Shown piece after piece: positions 44,240 to 52,527 of a stretch of DNA of 64,000 nucleotides. The translations under genes were made by a program, and so were the position numbers. Positions within the stretch are counted from its first letter, which is position 1. Every line of letters starts with the position of its first letter. Under the pieces are notes generated by a model. It did no database searches, was not told where the DNA came from, and saw only the letters and a program-made list of their open reading frames with translations. This stretch comes from Calothrix sp. NIES-2100 (GTDB taxonomy: Bacteria; Cyanobacteriota; Cyanobacteriia; Cyanobacteriales; Nostocaceae): assembly GCF_002368195.1 (NCBI RefSeq), contig NZ_AP018178.1:2810791-2874790 (forward strand). Reading direction: 5' to 3'.

Positions 44240-44719
44240 GTAATTCAGATATTCAACATGTTGAGCGGCGAAAGTCGAATTATCTGACTGAACTACAGCA
44301 CGATAATGTTGATTATTTAAAACTTCCCAATCAACTACAGTGGTATGTTTTCTATTCGTAACTTTTAAATCCCTATCCCAATGAATTACGAATCTAAAAA
44401 CGTAAATCCCACCATCATGATGAGCAAAGAAAACTGGTTCAGTTGCTTGATAAGTTCCTAGCCCATGTATTATATGAACAATAGCTCTACCAATTTCGTC
44501 TCGCCTAATATCAAGGCGCTGGTTTATAGCAGCAGCAACTTCTAAACTAGGTTGATTAGCTATTGTTTTCCATTCATTAGATAGAAATAAGTGAATTTCA
44601 GATGTAGAAGCAACTTTAGCTTCTGCCGGAGTTGAGGTTATACACATAGCTGTTAAATACATAAGAACTATAGCTAAAAGTGCAACCAAGCTCGTACTTA
44701 ACTTCTGCCAAAGTTTCAT
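44201..44719 (-). CDS. Secreted protein of unknown function
   Basis: A 172-aa product with a clear Sec signal peptide (hydrophobic SLVALLAIVLMYLTAMCI, cut after PAEA at about residue 34). The mature part begins KVASTSEIHLFLSNEWKTIAN and ends in mixed alpha/beta with VVIHWDRD-like strands; no enzyme motif is recognised. Its 3' end overlaps tniQ copy 2 by 39 bp, which is unusual for a functional convergent gene and may reflect recent cargo gain. It is exported to the periplasm or outside. Confidence 0.7.
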   Translation of the reverse strand: MKLWQKLSTSLVALLAIVLMYLTAMCITSTPAEAKVASTSEIHLFLSNEWKTIANQPSLEVAAAINQRLDIRRDEIGRAIVHIIHGLGTYQATEPVFFAHHDGGIYVFRFVIHWDRDLKVTNRKHTTVVDWEVLNNQHYRAVVQSDNSTFAAQHVEYLNYLFSQLMVSNQNV

Positions 44720-44962
44720 TCTGAATCCTGAAAAATTAAAATAATTATAGCTAACCTAAAGTTAATTATTCTCTCAGTTTATAAATACGTCTTCAGTAAG
44801 ATTACCGAACCGGATAAATTTTAATTTTTCAAACAAAGAAGGCTAAATTTTATTAATACTAAAACTAATATTGATAGACATTAATATGCAACAAAAATGC
44901 TGCATTAAAGCAGCATCGAATCTGGAATATTTAGGAGAACCATCTGTAACAAATACTTATAA

Positions 44963-45217
44963 TCAATCCACAATAGAATCTACTTTGTCATCGCTGTCAT
45001 CTGGCTCATATTCCAAAAGCTCACCTGGTTGACAATTCAATGCCTTGCAAATACCGTTTAACCTTTCTGGTGTTAACCGTGGCATTTCATCAACCTTACG
45101 AAGTCTGTAAAGCGAGTTTTCCGTTATCCCTAGCACCTCTGCCAAGTCCTTGTTCCTAACTCGTTTCCGTGCCATCACTTCATTTAATTTCCAGCGAATC
45201 ACTTTATCCATAGGCAT
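44963..45217 (-). CDS. Xre-family HTH transcription regulator
   Basis: An 84-aa protein consisting almost wholly of one Cro/C1-type helix-turn-helix (KLNEVMARKRVRNKDLAEVLGITENSLYRLRK...PERLNGICKALNCQPGELLEY) with an acidic tail. Small Xre regulators of this kind are found near the ends of many Tn7-like elements. Palindromes with core GTAGATTAAT lie directly upstream and are good candidates for its operators, one of them over a rightward promoter. It likely represses its own gene and the 45438 gene. Confidence 0.88.
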   Translation of the reverse strand: MPMDKVIRWKLNEVMARKRVRNKDLAEVLGITENSLYRLRKVDEMPRLTPERLNGICKALNCQPGELLEYEPDDSDDKVDSIVD

Positions 45218-45250
45218 ATCACTACATCCCCAGTTTAGTTGCTGCTAGGC

Positions 45251-45354
45251 GTAGATTTATCTACTTATCAGTCTTCTATTTACAAGTAGATTAATAACAT
45301 TTTAAGTGTTATTAATCTACGCTTGACTTATGTATACGTGTCACGTAGATTAAT
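45251..45354. promoter_or_regulatory. Cluster of GTAGAT-core palindromes, probable Xre operators
   Basis: Three sites: GTAGATTTATCTAC (45251-45264), a 14-bp perfect inverted repeat GTAGATTAATAACA with a 7-nt spacer (45286-45320), and a half-site GTAGATTAAT (45345-45354). They lie 33-137 bp upstream of the Xre start and share a core, the pattern of cooperative operators. Confidence 0.7.
45323..45351 (+). promoter_or_regulatory. Sigma70-type promoter overlapped by an Xre half-site
   Basis: TTGACT (45323-45328), 17-bp spacer, TAGATT (45346-45351). The -10 lies within the GTAGATTAAT half-site, so repressor binding would block it. It reads toward the small gene at 45438. Confidence 0.65.
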
Positions 45355-45367
45355 TAATAGACAAAAA

Positions 45368-45410
45368 CAAAGGCGATCACCCTCCGGCAAGAGAATGCGA
45401 TCGCCTTTTG
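45368..45410 (+). promoter_or_regulatory. Leader hairpin between promoter and small ORF
   Basis: AAAGGCGATC and GATCGCCTTT pair across a 20-nt loop, with CCTTTTG at the 3' side. It falls in the expected 5' leader of the 45438 gene and could work as an attenuator, or it is only a HIP1-rich repeat. Confidence 0.45.
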
Positions 45411-45437
45411 TAGAACCCCATTGATGAGGTCATTAAC

Positions 45438-45737
45438 ATGATTACACAAGAAGTAGTTAACAACCAAACTTTGGCGAAATCAGAGTTTGGGGACATTGAT
45501 CAGTTAGGTGATGCATTAGCACCAGAAATCGAAATTGATTCAGTACCAGATGAATTTGGAGAACTGTATCGAGTTTGGAATAGCTATCATCTGCTGGGAA
45601 CTTTTTATCAAAACCTTAATGGCAAATGGGTAGCACAACCTTGTAATAGGGATGAAAGACCTTGTTGTGATACCCCTGAATTAGCACAGCTTTTCATCCT
45701 TGCCGTCAACGGGTTGCTAGTAGCGGATGTAGCGTAA
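45438..45737 (+). CDS. Small acidic protein of unknown function
   Basis: 99 aa: an acidic N-terminal half (EFGDIDQLGDALAPEIEIDSVPDEFGELYRVW), an aromatic middle (YHLLGTFYQNLNGKWVAQP), and a Cys-containing stretch CNRDERPCCDTPELAQLF. No family recognised. It has its own promoter with an overlapping Xre half-site and a textbook terminator 30 bp after the stop, so it is a free-standing regulated unit near the transposon end. It could be an antitoxin- or inhibitor-like product, but nothing shows this directly. Confidence 0.7.
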   Translation: MITQEVVNNQTLAKSEFGDIDQLGDALAPEIEIDSVPDEFGELYRVWNSYHLLGTFYQNLNGKWVAQPCNRDERPCCDTPELAQLFILAVNGLLVADVA

Positions 45738-45766
45738 TCCTTAACATAATTTTTTTCCATCACCTA

Positions 45767-45796
45767 GAGACGTGGTTGAATTCACGTCTCTTTTTT
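45767..45796 (+). terminator. Intrinsic terminator
   Basis: GAGACGTG / CACGTCTC perfect 8-bp stem, 8-nt loop, then TTTTTT, right after the 99-aa gene. Confidence 0.92.
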
Positions 45797-45851
45797 GTCA
45801 GGCACAAAGCAACTTATAACCTTTATTTATTAGTACAATTGTACCTGTGAC

Positions 45852-45993
45852 AGTTAAGAACTTTATTGTTTGTGGCTCAACTTGTATGGCGGTTAGTATA
45901 TTCTCTACTAAAGAACTTTAGCAAAAATTTAGCAACGCCATAATCAGGGTTTCAGGCGTTGCCACTTAAGGACTTTATTGTTTGTGATCAATT
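45852..45993. repeat. Right (distal) transposon end with three spaced TnsB-type sites
   Basis: Sites in inverted orientation to the left end: 45852-45871 (AGTTAAGAACTTTATTGTTT), 45907-45926 (weaker, CTAAAGAACTTTAG core), and 45964-45983 followed by GTGATCAATT to 45993. The outer 30 bp is an inverted copy of the left end with a single C/T change. The spaced layout is like the Tn7 left end. Confidence 0.88.
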
Positions 45994-46032
45994 GTACAAC
46001 GAGTCAACCTTCATCCAAGGTGCGATCGCTCG

Positions 46033-46066
46033 CCTAGATGCAGCATATGATAAAAATGCTTCTAGG
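46033..46066 (+). promoter_or_regulatory. Hairpin just upstream of the cyclase gene
   Basis: CCTAGATGCA and TGCTTCTAGG pair with one mismatch around a 14-nt AT-rich loop, 18 bp before the start of the RyR-cyclase gene. It could shape its leader RNA; it could also be a chance repeat. Confidence 0.4.
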
Positions 46067-46083
46067 TAGGGCAGCATCAAAAA

Positions 46084-48321
46084 ATGAACTATAAACCAGA
46101 ACCAATAGATACATCTAAGGTAACCATCAATACTGAACACCTGAAATTGACTGAATTACTGGCGAAAAATACACATGAAATCTGGGCACAGCAACGCATA
46201 GAAGAAGGGTGGAAGTTTGGCACACAGCGAGACGATGTCCGCAAAGAACATCCTGGGCTAGTTCCTTATGAAGAATTATCAGAATCAGAAAAACAGTACG
46301 ATCGCAATACAGCCCTAGGAGTGATCAAGATGCTTTTAGCATTGGGCTACCGCATTGAAGGAGAAAGAACTCCCTTAGCAGATGAACGCGAAGACCAACA
46401 ATTGGCTTTAATGCTAAAAAATCTTAAAGAATCGTCTCAATTAAATTTGAATTCTTTATTGGCGATTAAAAGAGAAACAATTAAGATTAGACCTCATTCC
46501 CCAGATATTTATATTGCTTTGGGAGAAAAAATTCTCCAACTAGGCGAACCTTTAATGGCTTATGATGTCATTACTGAAGGACTAAAACACTGGGAAAATA
46601 ATATTAGATTAAAGCAACTTTTAGCTTTGGCTCTAGCCCGCAGTGGTTCAACTTTAAGGGCTAATTGCCTGTTATTAGAAATGGTAAAAGCGGGAGCCTC
46701 AGATCGCGAAACTATCTCGCTTCTAGCTCGGACTCATAAAGACCTTTACTTGCAAGCAACTACCCCTCAAGAAAAACAAAACCAACTTGAATTAGCAGCC
46801 CAAAGATATCAACAAGCCTATGAATTAACTGGTAATTACTATCCGGGAATTAATGCGGCTACTATGTTTCTGTTAAAGGGAGAAGAAGCAAAAGCAAGAG
46901 AAATCGTTACTCAAGTGCGAGAGCAATGTTTACAACAACCAGAAAAAGATTATTGGCTATTAGCAACTTTGGGTGAAGCCGCCTTAATTTTGCGAGATTG
47001 GTCAGCAGCTGAAAAATGGTATGCACAAGCAGTAGAAATCGGAAAAGGAAGGCTAGGAGATATTAGTTCCACCCGCCGCAATGCTAAACTCCTACTGGAG
47101 TATTTGGAAGGAAATAGCCAGCGCCTGGGAGAATGGTTTCAAATTCCCCGCACGGTGGTGTTTACCGGACACATGATCGACCAGCCGGGGAGAAAAATCC
47201 CCAGGTTTCCTCCGGAATTGGAAACAGAAGTTTATCAAGCTATGCGCGATCGCCTTTCATCTCTGGATGCGAAAATCGGATATGCTTCCGCCGCTTGTGG
47301 TGCCGATATTTTGTTTTTAGAAGCCATTTTAGAACTCAATGGCGAGATTCATATTGTATTGCCTTACACTCAAGAAGAATTTATTAAAGATTCAGTCGAT
47401 GTTATTCCCAATACTAACTGGCGGCAAAGATGCGAAAATTTATTAGCAAAAGCTAATGAAGTGATTATCTGCTCCAATCATAATTTAGAACACAGTCAGG
47501 TTTTGTATGAATATGCCAATCATGTTGTACATGGTTTAGGCAAAATGCGCTCCGAATTGCTCGATACAGAACTGATTCACCTGGCGGTTTGGGATGGTCA
47601 ACCAGGTGATGGATCAGGCGGTACAGCTTGGACAATTGAAACTTGGCAAGCATGGGGTTATGAAGTAGAAATCATCTACCTGGAATCGATGAAAAAAGCA
47701 TTATTAGCCAATAACCATTTATCTCCCGATTGCCCACTCCAATTAAACATTGATCAACTATCAATCAATGATGGCGAATCTCAAGAAGTGATGGCACTTT
47801 TGTTTGCTGATGTTGTGAAATACTCGACCCTAACTGAAGAGCAAATCCCGCGATATGTGGAATATTTTCTTGGTGCTGTTGCCTCACTCGAAGCTAAATC
47901 AAATTATGGACAATTAGTAAAAAATACTTGGGGAGATGCTCTATATTATGTCTTTCCTAGAGTCAATGATGCTGGCAATTTTGCCCTTGATTTATGCGAT
48001 CTGATTCAACAGACTAACTGGTTAGAAAAAGGTCTGCCGGAAAATCTGAATTTGCGGATCTCGTTACATGCAGGCCCAGTTTATCAATATGTTAACCCTG
48101 TGACTAAAGATACAAGCTACATTGGCACTCATGTCAGCTATGCTGCCAGAATTGAACCGATAACTCCACCTGGTAAAGTATATGGTAGTCAAGCTTTTGC
48201 TGCACTAGCTTGTAGTTTGGGAGTTGAGGATTTTACTTGTGATTATGTAGGACAAATCCCCTTTGCTAAAGGTTATGGCACATTTCCTACTTATCATGTA
48301 CGCCGCCAAATTAGCGGATAA
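46084..48321 (+). CDS. RyR-TPR-SLOG-class III nucleotide cyclase fusion protein
   Basis: A 745-aa soluble protein. Residues 30-95 match an RyR-type domain (IWAQQRIEEGWKFGTQRDDVRKEHPGLVPYEELSESEKQYDR). Then TPR-like helices (about 120-345, TRAF-binding-domain type), a Rossmann-like SLOG-type segment (about 353-540: VFTGHMIDQPGRKIPRFP..., SAACGADILFLEAI, EVIICSNHN), and a C-terminal cyclase domain (about 570-740). The two metal Asp are present (LFADVVKYS and WGDALYYVF), as is the transition-state Arg in VSYAARIEP, but the usual Asn is Ser. It may make cyclic nucleotides when its sensor part detects a ligand. It lies just outside the transposon end. Confidence 0.8.
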   Translation: MNYKPEPIDTSKVTINTEHLKLTELLAKNTHEIWAQQRIEEGWKFGTQRDDVRKEHPGLVPYEELSESEKQYDRNTALGVIKMLLALGYRIEGERTPLADEREDQQLALMLKNLKESSQLNLNSLLAIKRETIKIRPHSPDIYIALGEKILQLGEPLMAYDVITEGLKHWENNIRLKQLLALALARSGSTLRANCLLLEMVKAGASDRETISLLARTHKDLYLQATTPQEKQNQLELAAQRYQQAYELTGNYYPGINAATMFLLKGEEAKAREIVTQVREQCLQQPEKDYWLLATLGEAALILRDWSAAEKWYAQAVEIGKGRLGDISSTRRNAKLLLEYLEGNSQRLGEWFQIPRTVVFTGHMIDQPGRKIPRFPPELETEVYQAMRDRLSSLDAKIGYASAACGADILFLEAILELNGEIHIVLPYTQEEFIKDSVDVIPNTNWRQRCENLLAKANEVIICSNHNLEHSQVLYEYANHVVHGLGKMRSELLDTELIHLAVWDGQPGDGSGGTAWTIETWQAWGYEVEIIYLESMKKALLANNHLSPDCPLQLNIDQLSINDGESQEVMALLFADVVKYSTLTEEQIPRYVEYFLGAVASLEAKSNYGQLVKNTWGDALYYVFPRVNDAGNFALDLCDLIQQTNWLEKGLPENLNLRISLHAGPVYQYVNPVTKDTSYIGTHVSYAARIEPITPPGKVYGSQAFAALACSLGVEDFTCDYVGQIPFAKGYGTFPTYHVRRQISG

Positions 48322-48336
48322 TCACCTCACCCTAAA

Positions 48337-48467
48337 CCTCTCCTAAGAGGAGAGGGGAAAAGAGCAGCTTTTATTAGGGACATCCAATTTTTTAAATACC
48401 CAATCAATTTGTAGTGCGAGCGTCTCGCTCGCTGTTGTTCATTCATCGTGCAAGATGCTCGCACTAC
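48337..48467. repeat. Dispersed inverted repeats in the intergenic region
   Basis: Two elements: CCTCTCC/GGAGAGG at 48337-48355, and an 11-bp perfect inverted repeat GTAGTGCGAGC / GCTCGCACTAC at 48411-48421 and 48457-48467 with an inner CGTCTCGCTCG. Both are of a kind commonly scattered in Nostoc-type genomes. The rest of 48322-48561 holds no gene. Confidence 0.7.
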
Positions 48468-48561
48468 GGAATATGGGTAATTTATTTTTTGTAAGTCCCT
48501 TATTAAAGGGGTGTGAAAATCCTAATTTTTCGTTACTCGGATCTCTGTTTGTAGGAGAGGT

Positions 48562-49965
48562 TCATCGAACTGATGCTAATTCGGTGTCAGTTCCATTGTC
48601 ACCTTCTAGGGGCTGACTCAACTGCTCTAAAATCCCCAAAACTTGCTGTTCAAAAGCAACTTGGGCGCGATTAGTTTTACCACCAACAAAAAGGCGATCG
48701 CCTTTTTTCAAAGCCCAAATTTGTGAGTGGGAAAAGTAACTCATCACCACACCCAACATCAATAAACCAAATCCTGTGTAAACAATAGGTATACCTGGGT
48801 CAGCTTTAATTTGTAAGCCTGTGCTGCCAATTACTTCTAAAATTTTCAGTGTTACACCATTCACTTGGGTAGACATTCCCGCACGTACAGTATTAATTAA
48901 CTTACCACTGGCATCGTAAATTAATACCATACCTTGTAAGTCTTTGGCGAGTAAGGAAACACCTTCACTTAAATCTGGTTTTGTGGGAATCCATGTACCC
49001 CAAATCCGCCCTGCACCTTTGGTATCTAATTGTGCCATTGGTAATTGGAACACCGGGCTATTATTAAATTGAACTTTAACGCCTGAAAGTCCCCAATCGG
49101 TTTGATAGAAAGTTACGCCATGATAACGCAGAGGTTGATTAACAAAAATCTTTTTGTGGTCAACTTCCTGTCCTTGCTTATCTAAGACAGACATATCTGA
49201 ATAAAATTGGTCAATTCCCCCAGCAGGTGTATAGTCAATCCAAAATCGATTAACTCGTACAGACCAATCTTTAGGAACTTGAGATAATGCCAAAGGCCCT
49301 GCATCGATAATATTTTTAACCTGAAATGTATCACCACTGGGAACCATTTCTTGGGCGACAAAACCAGTCATTGCCCCCCAAATTCCTCCTAAAAGAATGG
49401 TGACAATGCCGATATGCACTATAATCGGGCCGATGCGTCCAACTATTCCCTTACGGGCGTAAAGAATATCGTCTTTTTCTTGAAAAATTTTATAACGCTG
49501 GTTCTTTAATATTTGAGTGAGAGTATTTAAAGAACCTGTATCTAATTCTGCACTCAAAGCTAATTTTTGAAATTGTCGCGGTTCATCGTAATATTTCCAC
49601 CGCTGGGCTGCTTTTAAAGCTGGAAGTTGGCGAGTAAAAGTACAAGCAGTTAAGCTAGTACCAAACAAGACAAGCAAACTCAGAAACCACCAGGTACGAT
49701 ATACATGGTCTAATCCCACTACTTGAATGACCTTCCAAGAGAGGAAACCAAATAAAGCGGGATGTTCGGGGTAGTTAGCTTGGTAAAATGCAGGTGACTG
49801 ACCTTGTTCGATGACAGTCCCGCTGATGCTAAATAAGGCGATGGTGAGTAAAAGTGCGATCGCTAATCGTAAATCTGTGAGTAAAGGTAACAACTCTCGC
49901 CGCAAGAATCGGCCAGGTAATGACCACCAAGTTGATTCTGGGGTCGTGGAATTGTCTGTTGTCAT
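48562..49965 (-). CDS. ccs1: Cytochrome c biogenesis protein Ccs1/CcsB (ResB-like)
   Basis: A 467-aa thylakoid/plasma membrane protein of system II cytochrome c maturation, which brings heme and reductant to apocytochromes. ResB features: helices at about 32-52 and 83-105 (VYRTWWFLSLLVLFGTSLTACTF), a third at about 178-200 (IGPIIVHIGIVTILLGGIWGA with the conserved His), a large lumenal domain (MVPSGDTFQVKN..., QPLRYHGVTFYQTDWG), and a last helix near 400 (GFGLLMLGVVMSYFSH). It follows ccdA in the same operon with a 3-bp gap. Confidence 0.93.
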   Translation of the reverse strand: MTTDNSTTPESTWWSLPGRFLRRELLPLLTDLRLAIALLLTIALFSISGTVIEQGQSPAFYQANYPEHPALFGFLSWKVIQVVGLDHVYRTWWFLSLLVLFGTSLTACTFTRQLPALKAAQRWKYYDEPRQFQKLALSAELDTGSLNTLTQILKNQRYKIFQEKDDILYARKGIVGRIGPIIVHIGIVTILLGGIWGAMTGFVAQEMVPSGDTFQVKNIIDAGPLALSQVPKDWSVRVNRFWIDYTPAGGIDQFYSDMSVLDKQGQEVDHKKIFVNQPLRYHGVTFYQTDWGLSGVKVQFNNSPVFQLPMAQLDTKGAGRIWGTWIPTKPDLSEGVSLLAKDLQGMVLIYDASGKLINTVRAGMSTQVNGVTLKILEVIGSTGLQIKADPGIPIVYTGFGLLMLGVVMSYFSHSQIWALKKGDRLFVGGKTNRAQVAFEQQVLGILEQLSQPLEGDNGTDTELASVR

Positions 49966-49968
49966 GGC

Positions 49969-50709
49969 TTAAAAACTTCCCAAGGGAATCCGCGAAATTA
50001 AAGAAAACACACCAAATCCTACCAATAGCACACCGCTAACGGGGTTAATCCAACCAGACCAGCGGCGCAATTCCAGCAGCCTTGTAATTGCAGCGGTAAA
50101 AGTACCTGCCAAAATTAAGGGTGCAACATAGCCGGCTGTATAAGTAATTAGTAAAACAGCGCCTAAAATTAAGTCTTGGGTAGTTGCCACCCAACTCAAT
50201 AAGCTAGCTAAAACTGGTGTACTGCAAGGTGAAGCCACTAAACCAAAAGTCAAACCAATAGAATAAGAACGGACTCCCGGCGGTAAATCAGCCGAAATCC
50301 AATTAGTTTCACCCAAAGAAGGAAATTGCAGGGGTAATGCTTCCAGTAAGTTCAGCCCCATGAGAATGGCGATAATGCTGACAATTATCGGTAAGCCAAT
50401 TCCCACTTGACCGTAGACTTTTCCCACAAAAGCTGCTATAATACCCATTCCTGCGAGTGTGGTTGCTAATCCTAATGCAAACCAAGTTGATTGGGCTGCT
50501 GCTTGCAGACGGCTTTTCGCTTCATAACCGCCGATATAACCAATGGTAATCGGCAGCATGGAAAGCATACAGGGCGTGAGGCTGGTAAGTAAACCAGCCA
50601 CGAAAATAATGCCAATACTCACCAAGCTGAGGTGTCCGAGTTGATTAGCAACAAGGGCGTTGGCAAATTGTTCTAGTTTGTAAAGTTGGATTTGCAAGGT
50701 CTCAAGCAT
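49969..50709 (-). CDS. ccdA: Cytochrome c biogenesis thiol transporter CcdA
   Basis: A 246-aa six-helix membrane protein that carries reducing power across the membrane for heme attachment. The redox cysteines are in GLLTSLTPCMLSMLP and GLVASPCSTPVLASLL, in the usual helix positions 1 and 4. It is directly upstream of ccs1 on the same strand, its partner in system II maturation. Confidence 0.94.
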   Translation of the reverse strand: MLETLQIQLYKLEQFANALVANQLGHLSLVSIGIIFVAGLLTSLTPCMLSMLPITIGYIGGYEAKSRLQAAAQSTWFALGLATTLAGMGIIAAFVGKVYGQVGIGLPIIVSIIAILMGLNLLEALPLQFPSLGETNWISADLPPGVRSYSIGLTFGLVASPCSTPVLASLLSWVATTQDLILGAVLLITYTAGYVAPLILAGTFTAAITRLLELRRWSGWINPVSGVLLVGFGVFSLISRIPLGSF

Positions 50710-50828
50710 GGGGCATGACGGGCAGGGAATGCTTACTATGCTTGAATTTTAGCTTAATTTTGGGCAGAGGGTGACGGTTGACGGTTGACGGTTGACTGTT
50801 GACAAATGACATCTGACCATTGACCATT

Positions 50829-51062
50829 TCAATCATCGCTTAGGGTTTCAATTAATAAATCTACTTGCTGCTGTCGCTGCTGTAAAAAAGTCTCGCATTG
50901 ACGTAAATATTCCACAGCGGCTGTAAATTGGTCAAATACTTGTTCTAATTCCAACTCGCCTGTTTCAATGCGAGTGATAATTTTTTCGATTTCGGCAACT
51001 TTAGCCTCATAATTCCCTGCTGTCATTGCATCAGAATTATCAGCTTTATTACGTTTAATCAT
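50829..51062 (-). CDS. xseB: Exodeoxyribonuclease VII small subunit
   Basis: A 77-aa helical protein (YEAKVAEIEKIITRIETGELELEQVFDQFTAAVEYLRQCETFL) of the XseB family; it binds the large subunit to form exonuclease VII, which degrades single-stranded DNA. Its ATG overlaps the xseA stop by 4 bp. Downstream (50770-50828) is a short heptamer repeat array. Confidence 0.93.
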   Translation of the reverse strand: MIKRNKADNSDAMTAGNYEAKVAEIEKIITRIETGELELEQVFDQFTAAVEYLRQCETFLQQRQQQVDLLIETLSDD

Positions 51063-52294
51063 TCTTGCACTTCCATAACTTTCACTTTAGCTTCTCCCTG
51101 CCCTAATTGAATCAATAATTCATCGCCTATAGCTAACTCTGCAACGGAACGGGCGATCGCACCATTTTCTTGTCTAACTACAGCATAACCACGCTGTAAT
51201 ACGGCTTTGGGGTCAAGTGTGGCTAATTTTTGCTTTAACATTTCTAGATGTTGGCTGGCTTGTTGCGATCGCCTGGTGGTAGCTTGAATTAATTGCTGAC
51301 GTTTCCACGCTAGCTTTTCTACTTCTTGCTTTACTTGTCGATCTAAGCGTAAATGCCGTAACCGATTCTGCAACACTTGTAATTTGTTTTTCGCAGTTTC
51401 GCTAGAGTATTGCATTACCTCCTGTAACGCCTCCACGCGCTGCCGATGTTGAGTATACAATTCTGAGAGCGCTGGTACAACCATTTCTGCGGCGGCGGTA
51501 GGGGTATGCACACATACATCTGCAACTAAATCGGCTAAAGATTCATCTCTTTGATGACCAATCCCAGTAATCACAGGTATGGAACAATTAGCAAGCGATC
51601 GCACTACTCGTTCATCATTAAAGCAAGCTAATTCTTCAACCGCACCGCCGCCCCTAGCTAAAATTATCACCTCGGCACGACCATCTTTTTCTACTCGCTC
51701 AATTGCTTTGACTATAGATTCTGGTGCTTGCTCACCTTGTACTGTCGCTGGCGAGAATAATATATGTAACCCTGGATACCTTTGTTTGAGGGTTCTTTGG
51801 ATATCACCCCAAGCCGCCGCCGTGGGTGAAGTGATAACAGCGATGGTTTGGGGATGGGAAGGAAGCGATCGCTTTCTTTCGGGATCAAATAAGCCTTCAG
51901 ACAGCAAGCGGTTTTTTAACTGTTGATAGCGTAAGGCTTGCAAACCTGCCCCAGCAGGTAAAGCTTGCCAAACCGATAGCTGATATTCTCCCCGTTGCGG
52001 ATAAACTCTGAGACTGCCTAAGATAATTAATTGCTCACCGGGAATTGGTGTCTGTGCGAGTTTCGCCAATTGGCTATTCCAAGCTACACATTTAATTCCG
52101 GCTGTACCATCGGGATCTTGCAAAGTGAAAAATAATCCACTGCGATGGTGATTAGCGCTGGAAACTTCTCCAGTCACCCAAACTTGTCGCAGGTGTTCAT
52201 CTTGTTCTAATAGCAAGCGGATGTAATCAGTTAACCCAGCTACTGACAGTGCAGTTTGAGGAATTAGAGAATCGACAAAATCGGAAGTCATCAA
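51059..52294 (-). CDS. xseA: Exodeoxyribonuclease VII large subunit
   Basis: A 411-aa subunit: OB-fold DNA-binding domain (about 15-110, RQVWVTGEVSSANHHRSGLFFTLQD), catalytic domain with TSPTAAAWGDI, IILARGGGAVEELACFND, ITGIGHQRDESLADLVAD, THTPTAAAE-like motif, then a coiled coil and the C-terminal RGYAVV. All family motifs are intact. It leads the xseA-xseB pair. Confidence 0.95.
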   Translation of the reverse strand: MMTSDFVDSLIPQTALSVAGLTDYIRLLLEQDEHLRQVWVTGEVSSANHHRSGLFFTLQDPDGTAGIKCVAWNSQLAKLAQTPIPGEQLIILGSLRVYPQRGEYQLSVWQALPAGAGLQALRYQQLKNRLLSEGLFDPERKRSLPSHPQTIAVITSPTAAAWGDIQRTLKQRYPGLHILFSPATVQGEQAPESIVKAIERVEKDGRAEVIILARGGGAVEELACFNDERVVRSLANCSIPVITGIGHQRDESLADLVADVCVHTPTAAAEMVVPALSELYTQHRQRVEALQEVMQYSSETAKNKLQVLQNRLRHLRLDRQVKQEVEKLAWKRQQLIQATTRRSQQASQHLEMLKQKLATLDPKAVLQRGYAVVRQENGAIARSVAELAIGDELLIQLGQGEAKVKVMEVQE

Positions 52295-52527
52295 GCTTAA
52301 AAAGGATACACCAGCAAGCGATTATCCAAATCGTAGCAAATTACTGTATTGAAGGTAGGGGATGTGGTTCGACTTCGCGGTAGTTGAGCGTAGCCGAAAC
52401 TCACCAACCGGGGGACAAGGGAAGGGGGACAAGGGAGACAAATGACAAATGACCAAGAATCGCTCATCAAGGCGTTATCATAAAGGCTATCTGAAATCAT
52501 TAAATCGGACTTGCGAGGTGTCTAGCG
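52295..52527. repeat. Short purine-rich and heptamer repeats
   Basis: GGGGGACAAGGGA occurs nearly twice in tandem (about 52410-52440), followed by ATGACAAATGAC units to about 52452. No gene. Confidence 0.65.

Larger units (their letters stand above)
25321..45993. mobile_element. Tn7-like transposon with TnsABC, two TniQ/TnsD proteins and defence cargo
   Basis: A 20.7-kb element. Both ends share a 30-bp inverted repeat beginning AATTGATCACAAAC and carry several copies of a motif ACAATAAAGTYCTTAAGT. The ruvC-side end has three abutting 20-bp copies; the far end has three spaced copies. This matches Tn7, where the dense right end lies next to the target gene and tns genes read away from it. tnsA, tnsB, tnsC and two tniQ genes (35705-44239) form the core. 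Cargo: a type I RM operon, a STAS/ATPase/PIN trio, a DndB-like gene, an Xre module. No cas genes or array. No clean 5-bp target duplication was found, so the outermost bases are uncertain by a few positions. Confidence 0.9.

Noticed and set aside
25321..46083. CRISPR-associated transposon (CAST) with array and Cas genes
   Set aside because: I looked for repeated 28-37-bp units with spacers and for Cas5/6/7/8/12k-like proteins between hsdS and the right end; none were seen. The only regular repeats are the transposon-end sites.
48337..48467. Small RNA gene upstream of ccs1's 3' end
   Set aside because: The hairpins match dispersed repeats of this type of genome and no promoter was seen.
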